Assembly: GCA_036881865.1 (NCBI GenBank)
Contig: JBAJNM010000017.1
Coordinates: 1 to 34,322, forward strand
DNA: 34,322 nt
Source: Parvularculales bacterium
GTDB lineage: Bacteria; Pseudomonadota; Alphaproteobacteria; JAPOUT01; JBAJNM01
Reading direction: 5' to 3'
The position numbers and the translations under genes were made by a program. The notes beneath the pieces are model-generated. The model was not told where the DNA came from, did not search any database, and worked only from the letters and a program-made list of their open reading frames with translations. Shown here piece by piece: positions 8,461 through 17,107 of this stretch (positions are counted from its first letter, which is position 1; every line of letters starts with the position of its first letter).

Positions 8461-9519
8461 ATGATTATGATTAAGACGTTTATATGGATTATAGTAGCGG
8501 CGTTCGTTATCGTCATTGTGTATGGGGTGTGGACGTTTCTTTCTATTTCCGGTGGTTTTGATGATGTTCAATCCTCCTTTGGTGGACAGTGCCGAACCAT
8601 TGGTGGGGTGGTTGGCGCAGAGGATTTACAAATAAACCATAGCACAGGCCTAGCGTATATCGCCGCCCTAAATCGACGCATCATAGGAACCGAAGACGCC
8701 TCCAGAGGCATGATTTATCGTCTGGACATGCGCGCCCACACACCCGTTCCGGTAGATGTAACCCCCGATACACCTGCAGACTTCCAGCCCCATGGCGTGA
8801 GTTTGATAAGAACAGGTGACGGCTTTACCTACCTTTTTGTCGTCAATCACCCCCAAGCCGGCGGGCACACAATTGAAGTCTTTGAGATTGTCCCTTCAGG
8901 TATCAATTATGTTGAAACCATCACTTATGATGCACTCACCACCCCTAACGACTTAGTCGCCGTGGGGCCACGCTCATTTTACGCCACCAATGATATTGAT
9001 ACGGGCGGTAGTGAGATCGGGCAATTCGTCGCTCTTCTGCTAGCTTTACCTCTGGGGAGTGTGTCTTATTTTGATGGCGCACAAGGTACCATCACAGCAG
9101 ATGACCACCGCTTTGCCAACGGCATTAATATATCCCCCGACGGACGCACAGTTTATGTTGCAGAAATGTTGGGACGCCAGATTATTCTCTACGACCGTAA
9201 CATAGAAGCCGGTATACTCACCCGCATTAATGTTATTCCTCTACCAGGGCTCGTGGATAATATGGATGTTGATGAAGAGGGGGCTCTCTGGGTTACCCTT
9301 CATCCGCGCTTTCCGTCCCTCATCAGCCACAGCCGCGATGAAGCCGCCCTATCCCCCTCCCAAATTGTGAAGATAGATCCGACAACAGGCAAGATGGAGC
9401 AAATTTATCTCAACAGCGGCGAAGAAATCTCAGGTGCCAGTGTTGGGGCCGCCTATGACAATAAAATGCTGATTGGCTCTATCTTTGAACCCAAAATATT
9501 GCTTTGCAGGCTACCCTAA
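8461..9519 (+). CDS. Membrane-anchored paraoxonase/arylesterase-like lactonase
   Basis: A 352-residue protein with an N-terminal membrane anchor (residues 4-28) and a six-bladed propeller resembling animal PON enzymes. Residues matching the PON calcium and catalytic sites are present: E54-D55 (AEDL), H111 (PHG), H130 (VVNH), N163 (PND), N220 (FANG) and D266-N267. C44 and C349, near the two ends, match the PON disulfide. Members hydrolyse lactones and aryl esters, so a periplasmic lactonase is the inference; the true substrate is unknown. It starts at ATG 8461 after GAAAAAGAAG, with a second ATG six bases on. It may be co-transcribed with the ABC exporter 26 bases upstream. Confidence 0.8.
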   Translation: MIMIKTFIWIIVAAFVIVIVYGVWTFLSISGGFDDVQSSFGGQCRTIGGVVGAEDLQINHSTGLAYIAALNRRIIGTEDASRGMIYRLDMRAHTPVPVDVTPDTPADFQPHGVSLIRTGDGFTYLFVVNHPQAGGHTIEVFEIVPSGINYVETITYDALTTPNDLVAVGPRSFYATNDIDTGGSEIGQFVALLLALPLGSVSYFDGAQGTITADDHRFANGINISPDGRTVYVAEMLGRQIILYDRNIEAGILTRINVIPLPGLVDNMDVDEEGALWVTLHPRFPSLISHSRDEAALSPSQIVKIDPTTGKMEQIYLNSGEEISGASVGAAYDNKMLIGSIFEPKILLCRLP

Positions 9520-9585
9520 TTATCCAACTTGCCCGCTCTAGTTACACACCAACCAGCGGATAATAGGCAGTTCACTGAAACCGGC

Positions 9586-9613
9586 TTGTCATAAGCCCGC
9601 TTTTCCCTATAAT
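9586..9613 (+). promoter_or_regulatory. Sigma-70 promoter for purE-purK
   Basis: TTGTCA (9586-9591) and a perfect TATAAT (9608-9613) with a 16-base spacer, 26 bases before the purE ATG. The -35 box overlaps a small hairpin, GGCTT and AAGCC around a 5-base loop, which could be an operator half-site or chance. No PurR box was recognised. Confidence 0.7.
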
Positions 9614-9639
9614 CCGCCGTTTGCTGATAAGGACAGCGT

Positions 9640-10137
9640 ATGACGATGACATCTCCAAAAATTGGCGTCATTATGGGAAGCCAGTCCGATTGGGAGACCC
9701 TGCGCCATAGCGCAGACATTCTAGCCACTCTGGATATACCCCATAAATGCCAGATTATCTCGGCCCACCGCACTCCCGAGCGACTTTATGATTACGCCCG
9801 CAATGCCCACACTCGTGGGCTGAAAATTATTATCGCCGGTGCGGGAGGGGCAGCCCACCTGCCCGGCATGACGGCAGCCCTTACACCCTTACCGGTGTTC
9901 GCCGTGCCTGTAGAAAGTCATGCCCTTGGCGGGCAAGACAGTTTGTTTTCCATCGTTCAGATGCCTGCGGGGGTTCCCGTCGGTACTCTTGCCATTGGCA
10001 AGGCGGGTGCTATCAACGCGGCGTTGTTAGCTACAGCAGTGCTCGCTCTTGAAGATGATGGTTTGCGCCAACGCCTTGAGCAATGGCGGGCGGCACAAAC
10101 GGCTGGCGTTCCTGACACTCCAATAAACGACGGTTAG
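9640..10137 (+). CDS. purE: N5-carboxyaminoimidazole ribonucleotide mutase
   Basis: Moves the carboxyl group of N5-CAIR to give CAIR in purine synthesis. The 165-residue length fits class I PurE. It shows [10 protein letters not shown] at the N-terminus, [10 protein letters not shown] with the catalytic His, and [11 protein letters not shown] followed by [18 protein letters not shown]. An AAGGA ribosome binding site lies 7 bases before the ATG. The class I form works with PurK, which starts four bases after the purE stop. Confidence 0.97.
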   Translation: MTMTSPKIGVIMGSQSDWETLRHSADILATLDIPHKCQIISAHRTPERLYDYARNAHTRGLKIIIAGAGGAAHLPGMTAALTPLPVFAVPVESHALGGQDSLFSIVQMPAGVPVGTLAIGKAGAINAALLATAVLALEDDGLRQRLEQWRAAQTAGVPDTPINDG

Positions 10138-10141
10138 GACT

Positions 10142-11218
10142 ATGACGGGCGAAGCCCCCCCTCTGGTGCCTGGTGGTATCGTTGGCATTGTAGGAGGCGG
10201 ACAGTTAGGGCGGATGCTAGCGCTGGCAGCAGCGCAATTGGGGTTGCATTGTCATATCTATACGTCTGAGGAAAATTCTCCCGCCAGTGCCGTAGCCTCA
10301 CAGACTATATGCGCTCCTTATGATGATGAACAGGCCTTAGGGCAATTTGCAGCGAAGGTGGATGTTATTACTTATGAGTTTGAAAACATTCCTCTTGAGA
10401 CCATAGATTTTCTATCCCAGCGCAAGCCTGTACGCCCTAGTGCTCATGCGCTGGATGTAGCTCAAGACCGGTTAACGGAGAAGACGTTTATAAGGGAGAT
10501 TGGTATTCCTGTTGCTGATTTTTCCACAGTGAATGATTTACACTCCCTGCAAGAGGCGGTTGCGGGTTTGGGTACGCCATGTGTTCTTAAGACGCGGCAT
10601 TTTGGCTATGATGGAAAAGGGCAAGTTCTTATTCAGGACAGTGCCCAGTGTAAGGAGGCTTATACTGCCCTTGAGGGTGCACCCGCCATTGCAGAGGCTT
10701 TTGTGTCCTTTGAACGAGAGGTCTCCGTTTTGGTGTCGCGTTTTATAGATGGAGCGGTAGTATTTTATGATCCGGTAGAAAATGAGCATAAAAACCACAT
10801 TCTCCACCGCTCTTATGCACCTGCCCGCCTTACAACTGCGGAACGCGGCGCGGCGCTCTCTTGTGGAGCGCGTCTTGTCGAGGCTCTGGATTATGTGGGG
10901 CTTTTGGCGGTGGAATTATTTGTTCTACCTGAAGGTGACTCTCAGGAACCACACCTGCTTGTCAACGAAATAGCGCCTCGGGTTCATAATTCCGGTCACT
11001 GGACTCAGGATGCATGCGCTACGAGTCAGTTTGAGCAGCATATTCGTGCGGTGTGCGGTTGGCCCTCGGGCGATGTTATGCGCCATTGTGATGCTGTGAT
11101 GACCAATCTTATCGGTGATGATGTTGAGAGATGGCATATGATGGCTTCTGAACCCGCCTGTGCTCTTCTCTTTACGGTAAGGATGATATTCGCCCGGGCC
11201 GTAAAATGGGCCACATAA
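10142..11218 (+). CDS. purK: N5-carboxyaminoimidazole ribonucleotide synthase, 3' end frameshifted
   Basis: An ATP-grasp enzyme that carboxylates AIR with ATP and bicarbonate to give N5-CAIR for PurE. The N-terminus has GIVGGGQLGRMLALAA, the middle has the ATP-grasp segments (KTRHFGYDGKGQ and EAFVSFEREVSVLVSR), and NEIAPRVHNSGHWT forms the metal and phosphate site. As written the frame gives 358 residues and the last 15 or so (after CALLF) look random. The family's usual ending, YGKDDIRPGRKMGHIT, is present in the -1 frame from 11173. The gene therefore either lost one T near 11171-11173, contains a read error, or uses frameshifting at CTCTTTA. The catalytic core is intact. It overlaps no neighbour and starts four bases after purE. 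Confidence 0.93.
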   Translation: MTGEAPPLVPGGIVGIVGGGQLGRMLALAAAQLGLHCHIYTSEENSPASAVASQTICAPYDDEQALGQFAAKVDVITYEFENIPLETIDFLSQRKPVRPSAHALDVAQDRLTEKTFIREIGIPVADFSTVNDLHSLQEAVAGLGTPCVLKTRHFGYDGKGQVLIQDSAQCKEAYTALEGAPAIAEAFVSFEREVSVLVSRFIDGAVVFYDPVENEHKNHILHRSYAPARLTTAERGAALSCGARLVEALDYVGLLAVELFVLPEGDSQEPHLLVNEIAPRVHNSGHWTQDACATSQFEQHIRAVCGWPSGDVMRHCDAVMTNLIGDDVERWHMMASEPACALLFTVRMIFARAVKWAT

Positions 11219-11268
11219 CGCAGCTTTATCCTTTGGGCAAAATGTCAAGGACGTTTAAGATAGGTTGA
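11173..11268 (+). other. Out-of-frame conserved C-terminus of purK
   Basis: Reading TAC from 11173 to the TGA at 11266-11268 gives 31 codons starting YGKDDIRPGRKMGHITQLYP, the normal PurK C-terminal element. It is offset by -1 from the upstream frame. With one T added in the 11171-11173 run the protein would have about 375 residues, in the family range. The good preservation of the shifted tail argues for a very recent mutation, a sequencing error, or functional frameshifting rather than old decay. Confidence 0.85.
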
Positions 11269-11305
11269 TAAAACTTTCGTAATTTTATGAACAAGAGTTG
11301 TAGAG

Positions 11306-11836
11306 ATGATCGATCAACAAAACGAATCCGATTATGTACTCGATGACGTATTACAGGATGGTTTAGACGTTGTCATTTGCGGAACAGCGGCGGGGACCCG
11401 TTCAGCAGAACTCGGACAATACTATGCCGGACCCGGCAACAAGTTCTGGCCTACCCTTCATGAGATTGGCCTAACACCGCGCCATCTTACGCCAGCAGAG
11501 TTCCCCCACCTGCCCGAGTTTGGCGTAGGCCTTACGGATCTTGTCAAACACAACAGTGGTGGAGATGCCAGCCTCGGTCAGGAAGATTATGATATTTCAG
11601 GTTTCCGGGAAAAAATTCTTAGGTACCAACCCCGTTTGCTCGCTTTTAATAGCAAGAATGCAGCGGCACAAGCATTCAACACAAAGACAAAGAAAGTAGA
11701 ATATGGTTTTCAGCAGCGTCAAGTTGGCGAAACCCGACTTTTTGTTCTTCCTTCAACCTCCGGTGCTGCAAGCAAATACTGGGATGCAAAGCATTGGCAT
11801 GACATGGCGCACTGGCTTGGGCGAGGGGTTAATTAG
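11306..11836 (+). CDS. mug: Mismatch-specific (G:T/U) DNA glycosylase, Mug/TDG type
   Basis: Removes uracil or thymine mispaired with guanine. The 176-residue protein is in UDG superfamily family 2. Motif 1 reads VICGTAAGTRSA, a variant of the GINPG motif that I recall in alphaproteobacterial members. AGPGNKFWPTLHEIGL forms the next element and GVGLTDLVK follows. The C-terminal motif is VLPSTSGAAS, which inserts into the DNA helix in this family. The start at 11306 follows GTTGTAGAG. It is convergent with COQ9, 15 bases apart, with no evident terminator. Confidence 0.88.
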   Translation: MIDQQNESDYVLDDVLQDGLDVVICGTAAGTRSAELGQYYAGPGNKFWPTLHEIGLTPRHLTPAEFPHLPEFGVGLTDLVKHNSGGDASLGQEDYDISGFREKILRYQPRLLAFNSKNAAAQAFNTKTKKVEYGFQQRQVGETRLFVLPSTSGAASKYWDAKHWHDMAHWLGRGVN

Positions 11837-11851
11837 TGACTACCCTCTATC

Positions 11852-12496
11852 TTAAAAAGGATAACGCAACCGAGCGAGAATAACAAAAGGGTTCGGCACC
11901 TTATCTAAGGTCCGCCTGACATCGCTCTTTACTCGTTCAAATCGCATCACATCAGCGATACGCCGGTCAAGAAAGCACCACGTATCGGCAAAATGTTCAC
12001 TTTCATCCCCCAACCATACTGTGAGCGTTGCCCCAAAAACTCCCGCCAGAATGGCACGCTTGGTATAAAAATTGAAATCCGCAGACGTATCCCCGCACAA
12101 CTGCCAAATAGCATCCACCGTGCGGTACATCATGGTCAACGCCTGTCCGCTATAGGCCGGTAATAGAAGAAGCGACATAGCACGCCGCACCTCATCTCTA
12201 TGGAGAGCATCTGCCTCAAGACGATACCGAACAGCACGGGTTATCCGCTCCCGCACCTTGTAAGACGCCCACTCCACATCAGCTTCTATGGTTTGCGCCA
12301 TGCGCTCATCGCCCATTTTAGAAAAAAACGCAATAATCTGACCCATACCACCGGGAAAGGCCAATTTCACAGCTCCACTGTCCATAGATTGTGCAGTAGT
12401 AGCACGCTCAAGAGCGACCCTAGACCAGCCATCAAAGGGCACATGGTGCAACATTTCCTCTACAAGACCACGCCTTATATAATCAGAACTACCCAT
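11852..12496 (-). CDS. COQ9 family protein (ubiquinone biosynthesis)
   Basis: Members bind lipid and assist the hydroxylation steps of ubiquinone biosynthesis in mitochondria and alphaproteobacteria. The 214-residue protein is largely helical, with the TetR-like COQ9 fold. Typical segments are MLHHVPFDGWSRVALERAT at the N-terminus, IEADVEWASYKVRERI in the middle, DESEHFADTWCFLDRRI and the short LRYPF ending. A CAGGAG ribosome binding site lies 5 bases before the ATG. It diverges from rpsU across about 190 bases. Confidence 0.88.
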   Translation of the reverse strand: MGSSDYIRRGLVEEMLHHVPFDGWSRVALERATTAQSMDSGAVKLAFPGGMGQIIAFFSKMGDERMAQTIEADVEWASYKVRERITRAVRYRLEADALHRDEVRRAMSLLLLPAYSGQALTMMYRTVDAIWQLCGDTSADFNFYTKRAILAGVFGATLTVWLGDESEHFADTWCFLDRRIADVMRFERVKSDVRRTLDKVPNPFVILARLRYPF

Positions 12497-12688
12497 AGTA
12501 CTCCTGTATGGACATCATTCGCCCCTTGTGCTATAAACGCTTGTTGTGGCCCTTTCCGTAATCTAGCAGAAAGATAGCCACCCGCCAAATGGTTGTAGCA
12601 TGATATACGAGGTTTGGTGCCTGCAAGGCTGGGTGAACACTCAGTGGGAACAGGGTTTTGCGAAATAATGTTTGGCAAAAACAAAGAG

Positions 12689-12928
12689 ATGGTGTCTGTG
12701 CAAGTACTTGTGCGCGATAATAATGTGGACCAAGCCCTTAAGGTACTAAAGAAGAAAATGCAGCGTGAAGGCATTTTCCGCGAGATGAAGTTACGTACCC
12801 ACTACGAGAAGCCATCGGTGAAAAACGCCCGCGAAAAAGCAGAGTCCATTCGCCGAGCCCGCAAACTGGCCCGCAAACAGGCCCAACGCGACGGATTGCT
12901 ACCTAGCAACTATTCCTCTCATCGTTAG
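12689..12928 (+). CDS. rpsU: Ribosomal protein bS21
   Basis: A small-subunit protein close to the anti-Shine-Dalgarno region. It shows the family core [34 protein letters not shown] and a Lys/Arg-rich tail ([13 protein letters not shown]). The start is chosen at ATG 12689, giving 79 residues. An ATG at 12668 would add MFGKNKE, and GTGs at 12692 and 12698 are nearer the usual N-terminus; none has a strong ribosome binding site. The 170-base leader toward COQ9 contains a small GCCT-GCA-AGGC hairpin but no clear promoter. Confidence 0.93.
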   Translation: MVSVQVLVRDNNVDQALKVLKKKMQREGIFREMKLRTHYEKPSVKNAREKAESIRRARKLARKQAQRDGLLPSNYSSHR

Positions 12929-13008
12929 GCTCCCCCATCGCAGGGTTTTCCACCGTCAAATTTCTTACTGCTATCTGATAGCACGCTGCCTGCCACCTCA
13001 TCAGCGCC

Positions 13009-14418
13009 CTAGAATGCGCGGATAATGTTCTCTACCATCTTCTTTGCGTCTGCAAACAACATCATAGTGTTATCCCGGAAGAACAATTCATTTTCCACGC
13101 CTGCATAGCCCGCCCCCATACCACGCTTAATAAACAAAACCGTTCCGGCTTTTTCAACATCAAGAACAGGCATTCCAAAAATAGGACTTGTCTGGTCTGT
13201 CTTGGCGGCAGGGTTGGTGACATCGTTAGCACCAATAACAAAGGCTACATCGGTCTGGGAAAACTGGCTATTAATATCTTCCAACTCAAACACTTCATCG
13301 TAAGGCACATTAGCCTCCGCCAGAAGAACATTCATGTGCCCCGGCATACGTCCGGCAACCGGATGAATAGCATAAGAGATCTTAACGCCTTCTTGTTTAA
13401 GAACGTCCACCATTTCCTTCAACGCATGTTGGGCTTGAGCCACAGCCATACCATAACCGGGCACGATAATCACGGAGCCTGCGTTTTTCATAATGAAGGC
13501 CGCATCATCCGCACTACCCTGTTTGACTGGGCGGGTTTCCGCCACGCCGGATGTTGCAGCCTCCGTTCCGCCAAAACCGCCTAATATCACGCTGAAGAAG
13601 GAGCGGTTCATGCCCCGACACATAATGTAGCTCAAAATAGCGCCGGATGATCCCACCAACGCACCGGTGATAATCAAGGCCATGTTGGACAAAGTAAACC
13701 CGATACCGGCCGCCGCCCATCCGGAATATGAATTCAGCATAGAAATCACAACAGGCATGTCTGCCCCACCGATGGGAATGATAATCAAAAACCCGACAAC
13801 AAAACTTAAAACGGTGATGGCAAGAAATAATTCTAACGGATAAGACGCTCCGTTAAAACACAACCACCCGATAGAAAGGGCAATCATTAAGCCCAAAGTA
13901 CCGTTCACCCCGTGGCGCGCCGGAATGAGAATGGGAGCACCAGACATAATGCCCTGTAATTTGGCAAAAGCGATAACCGAACCGGAAAACGTAACGGCGC
14001 CGACCGCCACACCCAGTGACATCTCCAATAGGCTGGCGGCTTGTATGGCTCCGTCAGCGCCCAGAATACCAAAAGCCCCAGGCGCTAAGAACGCTGCCCA
14101 CGCCACCAGCACAGCGGCCAACCCCACCAAAGAATGAAAGGCGGCTACCAACTGGGGCATGGCAGTCATGGCGATGCGTTGGGCTATAATGGCACCGATG
14201 CCCCCGCCAATAGCAACGCCTATAATAATAAGCCCCGCTGTAAAGGCATCAGAGGATTCCAACTGCAACAGAGTGACCAGCACGGCAAGGGCCATACCTG
14301 CCACGCCAAAGCTATTGCCTTGACGGGCGGTAGCGGGAGAACTCAGCCCACGCAGGGCGAGGATAAAGAAGACACCGGCGGTAATATAAAGAACCGCTGC
14401 CAGATTGGCGGATATCAT
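13009..14418 (-). CDS. pntB: NAD(P) transhydrogenase subunit beta
   Basis: Carries part of the proton channel and the NADP(H)-binding domain III of the membrane-bound transhydrogenase. The 469 residues comprise about nine membrane helices in the first 270 positions and then a soluble domain with the NADP site VPGYGMAVAQAQ, the VAGRMPGHMNVLLAEANVPY segment, GANDVTNPAA and the lid region GAGYAGVENELFF. It starts three bases after the pntAB stop. It is convergent with rpsU. In the 80 bases between them there is a 15-base palindrome (12969-12983, arms TGCTATC and GATAGCA), a weak terminator candidate. Confidence 0.97.
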   Translation of the reverse strand: MISANLAAVLYITAGVFFILALRGLSSPATARQGNSFGVAGMALAVLVTLLQLESSDAFTAGLIIIGVAIGGGIGAIIAQRIAMTAMPQLVAAFHSLVGLAAVLVAWAAFLAPGAFGILGADGAIQAASLLEMSLGVAVGAVTFSGSVIAFAKLQGIMSGAPILIPARHGVNGTLGLMIALSIGWLCFNGASYPLELFLAITVLSFVVGFLIIIPIGGADMPVVISMLNSYSGWAAAGIGFTLSNMALIITGALVGSSGAILSYIMCRGMNRSFFSVILGGFGGTEAATSGVAETRPVKQGSADDAAFIMKNAGSVIIVPGYGMAVAQAQHALKEMVDVLKQEGVKISYAIHPVAGRMPGHMNVLLAEANVPYDEVFELEDINSQFSQTDVAFVIGANDVTNPAAKTDQTSPIFGMPVLDVEKAGTVLFIKRGMGAGYAGVENELFFRDNTMMLFADAKKMVENIIRAF

Positions 14419-14421
14419 AAC

Positions 14422-14733
14422 TTACCCACCCTTTTTTCGATACATGGAGAGCATCCGACGGGTGACAAGAAATCCGCCAAAAATATTAACGGAAGCTAAT
14501 ATGATGGCAAGAAAGCCAAGCCATTTAGCAATGCCGTTACCCTCCGTTGCATTGCCAAAAGAAACACCGGCGGCAATCAGCGCACCCACCACAATGACCG
14601 ATGAGATGGCATTGGTTACCGACATAAGCGGTGTATGCAACGCCGGTGTAACAGACCACACCACATAATAGCCGACGAATATCGCCAGAACGAAAATGCC
14701 CAAAAGGTAAATAAGCGGGTCAACGTCAGTCAT
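14422..14733 (-). CDS. pntAB: NAD(P) transhydrogenase subunit alpha part 2
   Basis: A 103-residue membrane protein with three to four helices (for example [20 protein letters not shown] and [15 protein letters not shown]). It supplies the alpha-side membrane segment of the proton channel. In E. coli this part is fused to the NAD-binding domain; here it is a separate gene, the split arrangement usual in alphaproteobacteria. The spacing is three bases to pntB and three to pntAA, indicating translational coupling. Confidence 0.95.
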   Translation of the reverse strand: MTDVDPLIYLLGIFVLAIFVGYYVVWSVTPALHTPLMSVTNAISSVIVVGALIAAGVSFGNATEGNGIAKWLGFLAIILASVNIFGGFLVTRRMLSMYRKKGG

Positions 14734-14736
14734 AAA

Positions 14737-15882
14737 TTAAGCATCCTCCTGTTTTGTGTCACTAAACATGGGGTGAATAGCGCTACCATCGTGGGTTAGC
14801 GCCGTTGCAGTGATAATTTCATCTTCCCAGTCGATCTCCAGGGCACCGGCTTCCTGATTGACGATAAACTCTAAAAAATTAAATACGTTTTTGGCATAAA
14901 GCGCGCTTGCATCGCTGGCAAGGCGACCCGCTACATTGCTATGACCAATGATGGTAACACCGCCGACCTCCGTTACGGTATCGGCCTGAGTGAGAGCGCA
15001 ATTTCCTCCCTGCTCTACAGCTAAATCTACAATGACCGAACCCGGCTTCATGGAGTGCACCATATCCTCGCTTACCAAAACCGGCGCAGGGCGTCCGGGT
15101 ATCAGCGCCGTGGTGATTACAATATCCTGCTTCGCAATATGTTCCGCCACCAATGCCGCTTGACGGCGTTGGTAGTCCTCACTCATTTCTTTGGCATAAC
15201 CTCCAGCGGTCTCTCCGCTATCGTCTGCTGCATCCTCTTCCACCATAACAAATGACCCTCCCAGACTTTCCACTTGCTCCTGGGCAACGGCGCGTACGTC
15301 TGTAGCAGAGACAATAGCTCCTAAACGCCGTGCGGTTGCAATCGCCTGAAGACCCGCAACCCCGACTCCCATCACAAACACCCGTGCGGGGGCAACGGTT
15401 CCGGCTGCCGTCATCATAAGAGGTATCATGCGGGCATAATGTTCGGTGGCATCCAGAACAGATTTATAACCTGCCAGATTAGCCTGAGAGGACAAAACAT
15501 CCATAGACTGCGCCCGCGTAATCCGGGGCATGAGTTCCATAGCAAAGGCCGTAACCCCCGCCGATACGTATTGTTGTATCGCGCCCCCGTAGGCATCCAA
15601 CAGACCCACCACACAGGCGCCCTGTTTGGCATGTGCCAGATGCGCTTCGCCCGGAGGCCGCACGGTTAGAATAACATCGGCACCCTCAAGAGCCTCCCGT
15701 TTATCTTTTGCAATATGAGCTCCGGCCTGAGCGTAATGGTCATCGTTAAAAAATGCCCTAGCACCGGCGCCGGTCTCAACAGCCACCTCAAACTTTAGAC
15801 CCAGTAGTTTCTTCACTGTCTCAGGAGAGACGGCAACGCGGCGCTCGCCCTCGCGGTGTTCTTTCGCAATACCGGCTTTCAT
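14737..15882 (-). CDS. pntAA: NAD(P) transhydrogenase subunit alpha part 1
   Basis: The soluble NAD(H)-binding domain I (381 residues from the ATG at 15882). It is homologous to alanine dehydrogenase: KEHREGERRVAVSPETV at the N-terminus, the RAQSMD segment (123-128) that contacts the nicotinamide region, and the Rossmann motif GVGVAGLQA with glycines 172, 174 and 177. The complex couples hydride transfer from NADH to NADP+ to proton entry. A GTG two codons earlier (15888) is the longest start, but the ATG gives the usual MKAGIAKE beginning. Neither has a clear ribosome binding site, so translation may depend on coupling to the oxidase subunit gene 17 bases upstream. Confidence 0.95.
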   Translation of the reverse strand: MKAGIAKEHREGERRVAVSPETVKKLLGLKFEVAVETGAGARAFFNDDHYAQAGAHIAKDKREALEGADVILTVRPPGEAHLAHAKQGACVVGLLDAYGGAIQQYVSAGVTAFAMELMPRITRAQSMDVLSSQANLAGYKSVLDATEHYARMIPLMMTAAGTVAPARVFVMGVGVAGLQAIATARRLGAIVSATDVRAVAQEQVESLGGSFVMVEEDAADDSGETAGGYAKEMSEDYQRRQAALVAEHIAKQDIVITTALIPGRPAPVLVSEDMVHSMKPGSVIVDLAVEQGGNCALTQADTVTEVGGVTIIGHSNVAGRLASDASALYAKNVFNFLEFIVNQEAGALEIDWEDEIITATALTHDGSAIHPMFSDTKQEDA

Positions 15883-15899
15883 AAGCACTAATCAAACGC

Positions 15900-16049
15900 T
15901 TACGTAAGAAAGAGCGCCATAAGAATCAAAATGAGAGCAACAACCCCTGTTGACCACTTTACCAGCCTCAAAAACCCCTCATAAGCCCTCATATGGGATT
16001 GGCTATCCATGGCTTCACCCCACTGCTGGCCACTTTTTTCATCCCTCAT
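15900..16049 (-). CDS. Small aa3-type cytochrome c oxidase subunit IV
   Basis: A 49-residue protein with a soluble N-terminus (MRDEKSGQQWGEAMDSQSH), a short amphipathic segment (MRAYEGFLRLVKWST) and one C-terminal membrane helix (GVVALILILMALFL). This layout matches the bacterial aa3-type cytochrome c oxidase subunit IV family, a small helix packed at the side of the oxidase and not needed for catalysis. A strong AGGAGGT ribosome binding site sits 5 bases before the ATG and fixes the start. As often in alphaproteobacteria, it lies just upstream of pntAA and away from the main oxidase genes. Confidence 0.85.
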   Translation of the reverse strand: MRDEKSGQQWGEAMDSQSHMRAYEGFLRLVKWSTGVVALILILMALFLT

Positions 16050-16083
16050 AATACACCTCCTACACCATCAGCCTATTGATGAG

Positions 16084-16110
16084 ATTATACCAACAACCAA
16101 CCCGGAGCAA
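16084..16110 (-). promoter_or_regulatory. Candidate promoter for the oxidase IV-pnt operon
   Basis: On the minus strand a perfect TATAAT (16089-16084) is preceded after 15 bases by TTGCTC (16110-16105). Predicted transcription starts about 30 bases before the ATG at 16049. The -35 box is weak and the spacer short. It lies in the only gap (about 95 bases) between the alpha/beta hydrolase and this operon, which suggests that the pnt genes have their own transcript. Confidence 0.45.
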
Positions 16111-16144
16111 GCCTCCCCGGTACATAACCCTCTAGCTCATAGAC

Positions 16145-17107
16145 CTAGAACTCTCGCACAGAAAGAGAATAATCCCATTCTGCCAGCAGTGTCCGCAAGG
16201 CCGAGACAAAAGCCAAGGGCTGGTCTAGCATCACATGATGCCGCGCTTCGGGAATGCCAATAACAGGTGCTTTGCGTCCCAACAGATCAAACATATAATT
16301 AGCTACATCAAGGGGCATCAACACGGATTTATCACCACGGACAATAGCAATGCGGCAACGGGCATTGCGTAACCTATCGGACATATCGCCAATAGAAAAC
16401 CGGCGATAGACATCAGGATCAAACTTCCACCCCCACCCTGTGTGTTCGCCATTGTCATCCTGGGCGGCGCGCACGGAATGCCGAGCAATATAATTAAGCA
16501 GAAAACCATTTTCGCATGGCTGCTCCGGTGCCAGCCGAAACCGGCCCATAGCTGCCTCAACGGTGGGATAGACACGGTTGGGACGTATTAACCGACGAGG
16601 CCGTTTATGCTCCCGACCCGGGGGATTGATAGGACTATCTACAATCACCGTGCCTGCTAGCCGCTCGCCATACAAAGCCGAGGTCAGGATAGTGATAAAC
16701 CCGCCAAAAGAATGCCCCACAATGACAGGGGGCGTTTTGTGATTAAAGAACCCCGCATCCTGACAAACTTCCATCTGCTCTTGTGTGTAGGTTTCAATGT
16801 CGTAAGCCCCCCGCCAACCGCTATCACCCATGCCGGAGAGATTCATGGCGGCTACGCAAAAATCTTGCGCTAGAAATGGCGCAATGAAAGACCACCAACG
16901 CGCATGAGCGCCATTGCCATGCACCAACAAAAGCCCACGTTTATCAGGGCTGCCCCACAACAGATACTCAATAGAGCACCCTGAAACCTCAATATTCCGG
17001 ATTTCGCATGGCGTATTGATAGCATCCGTGAACCATTCCGGTGGCTGAAAATGTTTCTGCCCGGGAACAGCCGTATTGTTCATGTCGGTCTTTAGCATGT
17101 CAGTCAT
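16145..17107 (-). CDS. Alpha/beta hydrolase
   Basis: A 320-residue hydrolase. The oxyanion motif is HGNG (63-66), the nucleophile is S133 in GHSFGG, the acid is probably D259 (VRGDKS) and the base is one of the His pair H290-H291 near the C-terminus. A lid insertion of about 90 residues follows the nucleophile. The substrate is not predictable; esters, thioesters and C-C bonds are all possible. Its ATG overlaps the end of the upstream thioesterase gene by eight bases, so the two are probably translationally coupled and may work in one acyl or ester pathway. Confidence 0.87.
   Translation of the reverse strand: MTDMLKTDMNNTAVPGQKHFQPPEWFTDAINTPCEIRNIEVSGCSIEYLLWGSPDKRGLLLVHGNGAHARWWSFIAPFLAQDFCVAAMNLSGMGDSGWRGAYDIETYTQEQMEVCQDAGFFNHKTPPVIVGHSFGGFITILTSALYGERLAGTVIVDSPINPPGREHKRPRRLIRPNRVYPTVEAAMGRFRLAPEQPCENGFLLNYIARHSVRAAQDDNGEHTGWGWKFDPDVYRRFSIGDMSDRLRNARCRIAIVRGDKSVLMPLDVANYMFDLLGRKAPVIGIPEARHHVMLDQPLAFVSALRTLLAEWDYSLSVREF

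Noticed and set aside
12614-12688. Longer starts for rpsU
   Set aside because: The extra residues have no counterpart in bS21 and no ribosome binding site precedes them.
12969-12983. Palindrome between rpsU and pntB as a bidirectional terminator
   Set aside because: The stem is short and the loop would be only a few bases, with no T-run on either side. It is noted under pntB only.
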